23,909 nt of DNA, taken from NCBI GenBank assembly GCA_018971065.1, contig JAGWVC010000061.1:1-23909 (forward strand). Direction: 5' to 3'. A program made the position numbers and the translations under genes. The notes below the pieces were generated by a model. It searched no databases. It was given only the letters and a program-made list of their open reading frames with translations, and was not told where the DNA came from. The first letter of the stretch is position 1. Each line of letters starts with the position of its first letter. Source of the DNA: Sphingomonadales bacterium. Lineage in GTDB: Bacteria > Pseudomonadota > Alphaproteobacteria > Sphingomonadales > Sphingomonadaceae. Positions 1 through 6,372 of this stretch are shown here, piece after piece.

Positions 1-288
1 GTGGACGTGCTGCACCTGAACATCGGCTTCACCGCGACGCCGGCGATGGCGCGGCTGGGGATGCCGGTGGACCTGGCCGAGCCGCCCGAGACGGTGGCGC
101 GCGAGGGGCTGGAGAACATTGCCAACGGGCCGGTGTGGATTGTTTCGACGCCGGGCAACGTCGAGCGGGCGCGGATGATCAACGGCGTGGACAACCGTGC
201 CGAGACGGTGATGGCGCACGCGATCGTGCCGCGCGACCAGACCGCGAAATCGGCACTGGAGCAGGCGGAACTGGCCAAGGGCGGTTGA
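1..288 (+). CDS. C-terminal part of a probable short-chain dehydrogenase/reductase (5' truncated by window)
   Basis: The reading frame is open from the first base and ends with TGA at 286-288, so only the last 95 residues are visible. The GTG at position 1 is just the codon at the window edge and not a convincing start. The fragment has the look of an SDR C-terminus: a TPAMARLGMP stretch, then a helical VAREGLENIANGP segment, then PVWIVSTPGN followed by a polar tail. The Rossmann glycine motif and the YxxxK catalytic site would lie upstream, so neither the activity nor the substrate can be judged. The gene converges on the minus-strand lipoyl/E1 cluster and is separated from it by a strong hairpin. 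Family assignment is an inference from pattern only. Confidence 0.55.
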   Translation: MDVLHLNIGFTATPAMARLGMPVDLAEPPETVAREGLENIANGPVWIVSTPGNVERARMINGVDNRAETVMAHAIVPRDQTAKSALEQAELAKGG

Positions 289-317
289 CCGGCCGGGCGC
301 AGGCGCGATGAAAGCAG

Positions 318-343
318 ACGGCCGGGGAGCGATCCCCGGCCGT
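318..343. terminator. Bidirectional hairpin terminator between converging genes
   Basis: A perfect 11-bp stem ACGGCCGGGGA / TCCCCGGCCGT encloses the tetraloop GCGA, a GNRA-type loop. It lies 29 bases after the stop of the plus-strand dehydrogenase fragment and 67 bases past the stop of the minus-strand lipoyl gene. On the minus strand the stem is followed by CTGCTTTCATC, a short T-rich stretch. On the plus strand the tail TTGTGCGTTGG is less typical. The position between two converging transcription units fits a shared terminator. Confidence 0.75.
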
Positions 344-409
344 TGTGCGTTGGTCGGCCTGTTGGCCGTGTGGGCGTGGCAACGCCCGTTGCCGCGTTCA
401 CCGTGGCGA

Positions 410-640
410 TCAGGCGATTTCGCCGATTTCGGTGCCGACGTCGTAGGTTTCGCCGGCGGCGGCCTTGATCGTCAGCGTGCCGGCGGCGGGGGCTTCGATG
501 TCGCGGGCGGTCTTGTCGGTTTCGAGGACGTAGATCACGTCGCCGACCGCGACGGTGGCGCCATCGGCGACCTTCCATTCGGCGAGCGTGCCTTCGACCA
601 TCGACATTTCGAGCTTGGGAATGGTGAGGGTGGTGGACAT
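410..640 (-). CDS. Stand-alone lipoyl (biotinyl/lipoyl) domain protein, 76 aa
   Basis: The whole protein is one lipoyl-type domain. It shows the PKLEMSMVEGTLAEW N-terminal strand pattern, a turn carrying the ETDK motif with Lys43 as the residue that would receive lipoate, then IEAPAAGTL and a GEIA end. Lipoyl domains normally sit at the N-terminus of a much longer E2 acyltransferase; here no peripheral-subunit-binding or catalytic domain follows. The ATG at 640 is chosen because AAGGAACC precedes it by a good distance; the longer frame runs into the E1 gene. It starts 22 bases after the E1 stop, so the two are very likely co-transcribed, and this protein is the probable swinging-arm substrate of that E1. 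A biotin carrier role is less likely, since the biotin consensus MKM is absent. Confidence 0.85.
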   Translation of the reverse strand: MSTTLTIPKLEMSMVEGTLAEWKVADGATVAVGDVIYVLETDKTARDIEAPAAGTLTIKAAAGETYDVGTEIGEIA

Positions 641-662
641 GGGCTTGGTTCCTTGAACGGGG

Positions 663-2687
663 TTACTTGACGATGGAGCGGACCTGCGCGGCGATCGACG
701 GGGCCATCGGCACCTGGCTGAATTCGATCGCGTTCGAATAGGCGATCGGCGCGTAGGCGGCACCCAGGCGCTTGGCCGGAGCCTTGAGCTGGCCCCACAG
801 TTCGTCGTTGATGGTCGAGCAGATTTCGGCGCCGAGGCCGCAGAATTCGACCGCCGCGTGGACGACGAGGGCGCGGCCGGTCTTCTTCACCGATTCGAGC
901 ACGCGGTGGTAGTCGATCGGCACGAGGCTGCGCAGGTCGAGCACTTCGGCGTTGATGCCTTCCTTGGCCAGTTCCTCGGCGGCGGCGAGCGCCTGATGCA
1001 GCATCCAGCCGTAGGAGATCAGCGTGATGTCGCTGCCCTCGCGCACGGTCTTGGCGACGCCGAGCGGGATGCGATAGTCGCCGGTCGGCACTTCGGCCTT
1101 CTGGGTGTAGAGCAGCATCATCGATTCCAGAACGACGACCGGATCGGGATCGTTGATTGCCGAGAGCAGCAGGCCCTTGGCGTCCACCGGGTTCGAGGCA
1201 TAGACGACCTTGATGCCCGGGGCGTGCGTGAGCCAGGTTTCGAGGCTCTGCGAGTGCTGCGCGCCGAAGCCGCCCATGCCGCCGCCGAGCTGCATGCGGA
1301 TGGTCATCGGCGCGTGGGTGGCGCCGCCCGACATGTAGCGCTGCTTGGCGGCGTGGTTGGCGACCTGATCGAGGCAGACGCCGAGGAAATCGACGAACAT
1401 GATTTCCGCGATCGGGTTCATGCCGGCGATCGACGCGCCGAGCGCGGCGCCGATGATCGCGGTTTCGGCGATCGGCGTGGGGCGGACGCGGTTCTTGCCG
1501 TACTTGGTCTGCAGGCCCTTGTTGGTGGCGAACACGCCGCCGTGCGGATCGCCGACGTCCTCACCCAGGATGAACACCTCGGGGTTGGCTTCCATGGCGA
1601 TCGACTGCGCGGACAGCACCGCCTGCATCATCGACATCGTCTCGGTGGGGCCTTCGAAGGCACCCTCGGCGGCGCGGACCGGGTAGTGGCCGCGCTGGGG
1701 GACGCAATCGACGTCGGCGAACACGTCCACGACGGTTTCGCTGGCCGGGGTGACCGGGCTGGCCATCGCGCGCTCGATCGCGTCATCGACTTCGGCCTTG
1801 GCGGCGGCTTCGAGCGCGGCAAGCTCTTCCTCGGTGGCGATGCCGGTTTCGATCAGCAGCGCGCGGGTCTTCTCGATCGGGGTGCGGGCCTTGGCGGCGG
1901 CGAGCACGTCCTTGGCGGCGTTGTAGTTCTCACCCACGCCGGCGTGGGGGCCCATGCGGTAGGTCAGCGCCTCGACGAAGACGGGGCCGTTGCCGGCGCG
2001 GACGTATTCGATGACGTCCTTCATGCCGGCATGGAACGCGACGGGGTCGTTGCCGTCAAGCTGGACGCCACGGAAGCCCAGCGCTTCGGCGCGGCCGTAG
2101 AAGTTGGGGCTGGCGGTATAGTCCGGGATCGGCGTGTATTCGCCCCACTGGTTGTTCTGGCACATGAAGATGACCGGCAGCTTCCATGCGCCGGCAAGGT
2201 TCATCGCCTCATGCACCGCGCCGATCGAGGTGGCGCCGTCGCCGAAGTTGACGATGGTGACGCGATCCTCGCCGCGTTCCTTGGCCGAGATGGCGAGGCC
2301 GTTGGCGATGGGGGCGCCGGCGCCGACGATCGCGGTGGTGACCATCGAGCCGGACTTGGGGTCGGAGATGTGGGGCGAACCGCCCTTGCCCTTGTTGACG
2401 CCGTCCTGCCGGCCCAGCGCTTCGGCGAACATGCCGTACAGGTCCACGCCCTTGGCGACCTGGTCGTGGATGCCGCGATAGGTGGTGACCATGTAGTCCC
2501 GCGCGGTGATGAGCTGCGAGATGGTGGCGGGGATGCATTCCTGCCCGGTCATCGGCCAGTAGGTGAACATGAACTTGCCCGCCGACAGCCCGGCCTGGAT
2601 CGCCTTGTCCACCGCGCGGATGCGGGACATCTGGCCGTAGATTGCCTTCAGGACTTCAGGTTCGATACCAAGATTGTTGTTCGCCAT
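663..2687 (-). CDS. Thiamine-diphosphate 2-oxoacid (or acetoin-type) dehydrogenase E1, fused alpha and beta subunits
   Basis: The 674-residue protein joins two normally separate subunits. The alpha half carries the ThDP/magnesium motif starting GDGATSIGAVHEA at residues 149-151 and ending in NN at 178-179, plus the MTGQE and HISDP segments usual in alpha subunits. The beta half begins near residue 375 and shows GEDVGDPHGGVF, RVRPTPIAE, the MFVDF segment and AAKQRYMSGG, followed by the transketolase C-terminal domain. The enzyme should decarboxylate a 2-oxoacid (or cleave an acyloin) and pass the acyl group to a lipoyl arm, presumably the 76-residue protein encoded just downstream. The start ATG at 2687 has a near-perfect Shine-Dalgarno GAGGAGGT (2695-2702); the 26-residue longer frame lacks this support. 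Substrate is not deducible; no E2 or E3 gene is visible. Confidence 0.93.
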   Translation of the reverse strand: MANNNLGIEPEVLKAIYGQMSRIRAVDKAIQAGLSAGKFMFTYWPMTGQECIPATISQLITARDYMVTTYRGIHDQVAKGVDLYGMFAEALGRQDGVNKGKGGSPHISDPKSGSMVTTAIVGAGAPIANGLAISAKERGEDRVTIVNFGDGATSIGAVHEAMNLAGAWKLPVIFMCQNNQWGEYTPIPDYTASPNFYGRAEALGFRGVQLDGNDPVAFHAGMKDVIEYVRAGNGPVFVEALTYRMGPHAGVGENYNAAKDVLAAAKARTPIEKTRALLIETGIATEEELAALEAAAKAEVDDAIERAMASPVTPASETVVDVFADVDCVPQRGHYPVRAAEGAFEGPTETMSMMQAVLSAQSIAMEANPEVFILGEDVGDPHGGVFATNKGLQTKYGKNRVRPTPIAETAIIGAALGASIAGMNPIAEIMFVDFLGVCLDQVANHAAKQRYMSGGATHAPMTIRMQLGGGMGGFGAQHSQSLETWLTHAPGIKVVYASNPVDAKGLLLSAINDPDPVVVLESMMLLYTQKAEVPTGDYRIPLGVAKTVREGSDITLISYGWMLHQALAAAEELAKEGINAEVLDLRSLVPIDYHRVLESVKKTGRALVVHAAVEFCGLGAEICSTINDELWGQLKAPAKRLGAAYAPIAYSNAIEFSQVPMAPSIAAQVRSIVK

Positions 2688-2828
2688 TGAATGGACCTCC
2701 TCGAAGTCTGGGTGCGGCAACGCGTTGTGCCGGTCGATGCGCGGTTTGAAACCCGAATAGTGCAATTCCGCCGCCGATCCAGCGCTATTGCCGGTCAGGA
2801 TTTCGCCGTGGCGATGCGCGGGTCGGTA

Positions 2829-3410
2829 TCAGCCCCGCGGCGGGGCGCCGGGCACCGGGATCAGGCCATAGGGCTGGGGTTCGCTGGCCCAGCGTTCCTT
2901 GCCGTCCTGGCGGATTTCGGCGATGCGATCCCAATAGGCATCGGTTTTCGCGCGGTAATGGGTGTCGTAATCGGGCGAGGTGCGCATTTCGAGGAATTCG
3001 ACGCCGTCTTTGCCGGGCTTGACCGTGTAGGGCGCGCCGCCGGGGATGAACACGCCATCGCCCTTGCCCAGCGTTTCGGTGCCGACCTGCATCGAGCCGG
3101 CGATGACGAGGTAGTAGCAATCCTTGTCGTGGCTGTGCAGCGGCAGGGGAAAGCCGCTCTTGAACCAGGCGTAGGACACGCTGAGGTTGGGCCGGCTGAA
3201 CAGGGTGTGCGCGGCGGCGCCGCCGGTGTTGGACCCGGCGAACAGGGCAAGGCCGCGCACGATGGCGGGGTGTTCGGCGAAATCGGGATCATCGGCGCCG
3301 CGCCGCTTGCGGCCCGTGTGCGGGTGGCCTTCGCCGGCGCGGGTGAAGACATAGCCGTTGGCGGTGGCGTCGCCGCGCAGCAGTTCGGCGTTGTCGGCAT
3401 CCCAGTCCAT
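2829..3410 (-). CDS. Cupin-fold protein with degenerate metal-binding motifs
   Basis: The 193-residue protein contains one cupin barrel near residues 85-150. Motif 1 reads LPLHSHDKDCYYLVIAGSMQVG: the two histidines are kept but the usual glutamate is replaced. Motif 2 reads GDGVFIPGGAPYTVKPG, where the expected histidine is tyrosine. Metal binding may therefore be altered, and a small-molecule binding or non-classical enzyme role is possible. The start at 3410 is chosen because GGAG sits 6 bases upstream; an in-frame ATG at 3422 overlaps the amidohydrolase stop (TGATG) but has no ribosome site. The gene directly follows the amidohydrolase and precedes the E1 by 141 bases, so it is part of the minus-strand cluster. 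Function is unknown. Confidence 0.8.
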   Translation of the reverse strand: MDWDADNAELLRGDATANGYVFTRAGEGHPHTGRKRRGADDPDFAEHPAIVRGLALFAGSNTGGAAAHTLFSRPNLSVSYAWFKSGFPLPLHSHDKDCYYLVIAGSMQVGTETLGKGDGVFIPGGAPYTVKPGKDGVEFLEMRTSPDYDTHYRAKTDAYWDRIAEIRQDGKERWASEPQPYGLIPVPGAPPRG

Positions 3411-3421
3411 GTCGTTCTCCA

Positions 3422-4570
3422 TCAGGTGAGGCCGTAGAAGCGCAGGGCGTTGTCGCGGACGATCGGGCGGATTTCGTCTTCCGAAAGGCCTTCGAACTGC
3501 CAGGCGAGGGTGGCGCGGGAATCGGGCCAGGTCGATTCGGAATGCGGATAGTCGGTGGACCACATCATGTTGCGGCCGCCGGGCAGGGCGCGGTTGCGGA
3601 TGCCCTCGCGGTCGCGGATGAACGAGGTGTAGATGTTGCGGTCGAAGTATTCGGACGGCCGCCGCGCCAGTTCCAGTTTCAGCCAGTGGCGCTGGTTGTC
3701 GTAGATCGCGTCCATGTATTCGGCCACGAACGCCACCCAGCCCGAGCCGCTTTCGATGGCGCCGAAGCGCAGGTCCGGAAATCGGTCGAACACGCCGCCG
3801 AACAGCAGGATGGCGAGCGGCTCGGCCATGCACAGCTTGCTCATCACCATGTTGGGCAGGAACTTGAACTGGCCGGGGCGGGCGCTGCGGGCGCCGAGGT
3901 GGATGGTGACCGCCATGTCGTGATCGACGCAGGCCTTCCAGAACGGGTCGAACGCGGGATCGTCGTATTGCAGCGGGCCGTCGGGGTCGCCGGTGAGCGC
4001 CAGCACTTGTGCGCCGAAGCCGCCGGTGGTGACGGGGCCGGATTGCGGAAACGCCGGGATGTTGACCGCGCGCAGGCCGCGCGCGGCGGCGTCGCGGACC
4101 ATCGCGGTGGAATGGGCGATGTCCTGCATCGGCAGGTAGGCGGCGCCGACGAGGCGATCGGGCGCGAAGGCGCAGAAATCGGCGAGCCAGCGGTTGTAGG
4201 CGTCGAAGCTGGCGAGGTAGAGATCGTTGTCGGCGGTGCCGAGCGGGCCGCCGCCGTAGAGGACGGCGAGGCGGACGCCGTCGGTGTCCATGTCGGCGAG
4301 GCGTTCGGCGGGCTGCCAGTTGCCGGGGCGGAGGTGATCGCGGGTGCCGCTGGTGCGGAATTCGCGGCCCTGGCCCGAGGTGGCCGATTGCAGGTTCAGC
4401 GGCTTGCGCGTGCCTTCGAACACCAGCCAGTCATGCGCCTCGCCCGGGGTGGCGGCTTCCCAGCGCGGGGCGCGGGCGGCGTAGGCGCGCGGCAGGTAAT
4501 CCTGCCAGAACATCGGCGCGGGGTTCACGTGCGCGTCGGCGTCGATCAGCTCGAAAGGGCTGTGCGGCAT
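3422..4570 (-). CDS. Amidohydrolase family 2 protein (ACMSD/resorcylate-decarboxylase-like hydrolase or decarboxylase)
   Basis: The 382-residue protein opens with LIDADAHVNP, the Asp-x-His metal-binding strand of the amidohydrolase-2 family. Further expected elements are TIHLGARS with a metal-ligand histidine in the middle, ESGSGWVAF, and WSTDYPHSESTWP near the C-terminus with the conserved aspartate. Known members hydrolyse or decarboxylate aromatic-derived acids in the cytoplasm; the substrate here cannot be told. The ATG at 4570 is chosen because GGGAGAGA lies about 8 bases upstream. The gene follows the nitronate-monooxygenase-like gene by 91 bases and runs straight into the cupin gene, consistent with one catabolic operon. 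Confidence 0.88.
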   Translation of the reverse strand: MPHSPFELIDADAHVNPAPMFWQDYLPRAYAARAPRWEAATPGEAHDWLVFEGTRKPLNLQSATSGQGREFRTSGTRDHLRPGNWQPAERLADMDTDGVRLAVLYGGGPLGTADNDLYLASFDAYNRWLADFCAFAPDRLVGAAYLPMQDIAHSTAMVRDAAARGLRAVNIPAFPQSGPVTTGGFGAQVLALTGDPDGPLQYDDPAFDPFWKACVDHDMAVTIHLGARSARPGQFKFLPNMVMSKLCMAEPLAILLFGGVFDRFPDLRFGAIESGSGWVAFVAEYMDAIYDNQRHWLKLELARRPSEYFDRNIYTSFIRDREGIRNRALPGGRNMMWSTDYPHSESTWPDSRATLAWQFEGLSEDEIRPIVRDNALRFYGLT

Positions 4571-4661
4571 CGCTGGTCTCTCCCGGATCGTTGCGGGCAT
4601 TGTTGACCAGCGCGGCGCCAATGGGAAGGTGCGGCGCGCAGTTGCGTATATGCGGAATTGG

Positions 4662-5624
4662 TCAGGCGTTGAACGGGGCGATGCCGCAGGCGGCGGCGTA
4701 TTCGGCGCGCAGGCGGGCGACGAGATCGGCCACCGGCGGGGCGTCGTCGATCAGGCCGATGCCCTGGCCGGCGCTCCAGATGTCGCGCCACGGGGTCTTG
4801 CCCGCCGGCAGGTGATCGGTGTTGTGGCGCGGCGGGGTGGGGCCGAGGGCGTCGGGATCGAGGCCGATGTCGCGCAGGCTTGCCTTCAGCCAGCTTGCCG
4901 GCATTCCGTTGACGGAGGCGGTGTAGATCACGTCGGGCGCGCCGCCTTCGAGCAGCATGGCCTTGTAGGCGGCCGGCGCGGCGCTTTCTGCGGTGGCGAT
5001 GAAGCGGGTGCCGACATAGGCCAGATCGGCGCCGAGCATTTCGGCGGCGCGGACGACGGCGCCGGTGGAGACCGCGCCGGCCAGCGCGATCACGCCGCTG
5101 AACATGGCGCGCACCTGCGGGATGAAGGTGAGGTGGGTGATGGTGCCGGCGTGGCCGCCGCCGCCCGCGCCGATGCAGACGATGCCGTCCACCCCGGCCT
5201 GCGCCGCCTTTTCGGCGAAGCGGATGGTGGTGGCGTCGTGGAAGTGGAGGATGCCGGCGTCCTGCACCAGCGGCGCATTGGCGGTGGGGTTGCCCACCGA
5301 GGTGACGATGATGGCGACGCCGTAGCGTTTGCACAGCGCGATCTGGGCGCGGAAATCGTCGGCAGACTGGTTGGGCGAGATGTTGACCGCGAGCGGGCCG
5401 ATCAGCGCGCCGGGGTGGGCATCGGCGTGGCGGGCGAGGGCCTGGGTGACGGTCTGGAGTTCGTGTTCCAGCTCCGCATCGTCACGGCAGTGGTTGCGGG
5501 TGAGCGAGCCGATGACGCCGGCGCGGCAGCAGGCGATGGCAAGATCGGCGCGGCTGACGAGGAACATCGGCGCGGCCATGACCGGCAGGACGAGGCGCGA
5601 GGCGAGGGTGGTGGGCAGGGGCAT
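4662..5624 (-). CDS. Nitronate monooxygenase / 2-nitropropane dioxygenase-like FMN protein (copy 1)
   Basis: The 320-residue protein has the TIM-barrel NMO pattern. LPVMAAPMFLVS lies at the N-terminus, AGVIGSLTRN in the first glycine-rich turn, GPLAVNISPNQS, and GIVCIGAGGGGHAG with the conserved histidine of the family. LGADLAYVGTRFIATAES near the C-terminus is the FMN-phosphate-binding end. Enzymes of this family oxidise nitronates, but many members are flavoprotein oxidoreductases or enoyl reductases of other substrates. It would be the first gene of the minus-strand cluster ending at 410. No Shine-Dalgarno is visible; instead an 11-bp perfect inverted repeat begins six bases before the ATG. 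A different subtype of the same superfamily lies at 20904. Confidence 0.88.
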   Translation of the reverse strand: MPLPTTLASRLVLPVMAAPMFLVSRADLAIACCRAGVIGSLTRNHCRDDAELEHELQTVTQALARHADAHPGALIGPLAVNISPNQSADDFRAQIALCKRYGVAIIVTSVGNPTANAPLVQDAGILHFHDATTIRFAEKAAQAGVDGIVCIGAGGGGHAGTITHLTFIPQVRAMFSGVIALAGAVSTGAVVRAAEMLGADLAYVGTRFIATAESAAPAAYKAMLLEGGAPDVIYTASVNGMPASWLKASLRDIGLDPDALGPTPPRHNTDHLPAGKTPWRDIWSAGQGIGLIDDAPPVADLVARLRAEYAAACGIAPFNA

Positions 5625-5629
5625 GATTC

Positions 5630-5656
5630 ACGCAATATCGCTTGTCGATATTGCGT
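5630..5656. promoter_or_regulatory. 27-bp perfect palindrome (11-bp arms, 5-nt spacer) immediately upstream of the NMO-like gene
   Basis: ACGCAATATCG, then CTTGT, then CGATATTGCGT: both arms are exact reverse complements. The element starts 6 bases before the ATG of the minus-strand gene at 5624 and occupies the place of the ribosome binding site. It may be the operator of a dimeric repressor or, in RNA, a hairpin (loop ACAAG) that hides the start. No regulator gene is adjacent, so the binding protein is unknown. Confidence 0.65.
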
Positions 5657-5680
5657 AGCAAGGGACTCCGTCAGTTCAAC

Positions 5681-5701
5681 GTTGCCGCGATCAGCGGCAA
5701 C
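5681..5701. promoter_or_regulatory. 8-bp perfect inverted repeat with 5-nt spacer
   Basis: GTTGCCGC, GATCA, GCGGCAAC. It lies 25 bases beyond the 27-bp palindrome in the same intergenic region. It is not followed by a T-run on either strand, so a terminator is not clearly supported; a protein-binding dyad is possible. Confidence 0.4.
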
Positions 5702-5758
5702 ACTTTGTGGAGGGTGAGGTCAGGCGTAACGACCTGTGGGTGGGAGTTTGGGGGTTAG

Positions 5759-5775
5759 GTCAACCTCATGTTGAC
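5759..5775. promoter_or_regulatory. GTCAAC-N5-GTTGAC dyad
   Basis: A perfect 6-bp dyad with spacer CTCAT, overlapping a TTGACA hexamer at 5771-5776. It lies about 57 bases before the likely start of the AT-rich orphan gene. The hexamer has no good -10 partner at usual spacing, so a promoter is not claimed. Confidence 0.3.
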
Positions 5776-5831
5776 AATATGTTTGAGTTGTCGTCACCCT
5801 CGTATTCACTCAATGCTCAATGAGGGTCTGC

Positions 5832-6353
5832 GTGGAAATCTATTGGAATCAATTTGATTGGCAAAATTTTTGCACGCTGGCTGCTGGGGGCATGGCTGTT
5901 GCAAGCGCGCTTTATGTCGGACTTCGTCAAGCAAAAATCGCGGAAAATCAGTTAAAAATCTTATCAAAACAAACAAATACAACACTTCTTGGGGTAAAGA
6001 TTGAATTATTTGAAAGAAGATACAGAATTTTTGACGATGTAAGGGAGTTGTTGTTGCAGACAGTGCAACACGCTTGCGAACCTGATTCAGAGGTTGTGCG
6101 AAAATTTATTGTCTCTATGCATGAATCCCAATTTCATTTTAAACCGCATGTGCGCGCTTTTCTCGGAGAAATTTGGGATGACTGCTGTAAATATTTTGCG
6201 GCTAGAAACGAAATGACGGTAAACTACGCAAGAAGTGGCGAATACGGCGCGGATTTAATAAAAATTTCGTCTGATCTTTTTCTGAAAATTGCACGATACC
6301 TAGAGGATTTGCCAAACATATTCGGGGATGAGTTGCGTTTAACCGATGATTGA
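5832..6353 (+). CDS. Orphan membrane-anchored protein of unknown function, AT-rich
   Basis: I do not recognise a named family. The product has one probable N-terminal membrane helix (around the FCTLAAGGMAVASALYVGL segment). A charged coiled segment RQAKIAENQLKILSKQ follows, then a helical cytoplasmic part containing ELFERRYRIFDDVRELLLQ, a pattern I associate with small accessory membrane proteins. I prefer the GTG at 5832 because GAGGG precedes it by about 6 bases; the in-frame ATG at 5820 has no purine-rich site. Base and codon use differ sharply from the neighbours (runs of A and T, AAA/ATT codons), which suggests recent horizontal acquisition. It sits alone on the plus strand between two minus-strand metabolic genes and converges on the oxidase gene. 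Confidence 0.8.
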   Translation: MEIYWNQFDWQNFCTLAAGGMAVASALYVGLRQAKIAENQLKILSKQTNTTLLGVKIELFERRYRIFDDVRELLLQTVQHACEPDSEVVRKFIVSMHESQFHFKPHVRAFLGEIWDDCCKYFAARNEMTVNYARSGEYGADLIKISSDLFLKIARYLEDLPNIFGDELRLTDD

Positions 6354-6372
6354 AAGGCGTTGAAGTCCGCCC

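Noticed and set aside
858..2690. 610-residue plus-strand frame opposite the E1 gene
   Set aside because: It is an antisense shadow of a clear enzyme gene; its composition (His, Asp, Gly, Ala, Val rich) is what GC-rich complement frames give, with no motifs.
3542..4606. 354-residue plus-strand frame opposite the amidohydrolase gene
   Set aside because: Antisense shadow; the opposite strand has conserved metal-site motifs and a ribosome site.
4571..4612. CGCTGGTC / GACCAGCG inverted repeat between the NMO-like and amidohydrolase genes
   Set aside because: The 26-base loop and lack of a T-run make a terminator or operator unconvincing.
5771..5808. TTGACA as a -35 box for the orphan gene
   Set aside because: No acceptable -10 sequence occurs at 15-19 bases; the nearest TATTCA is 26 bases away.
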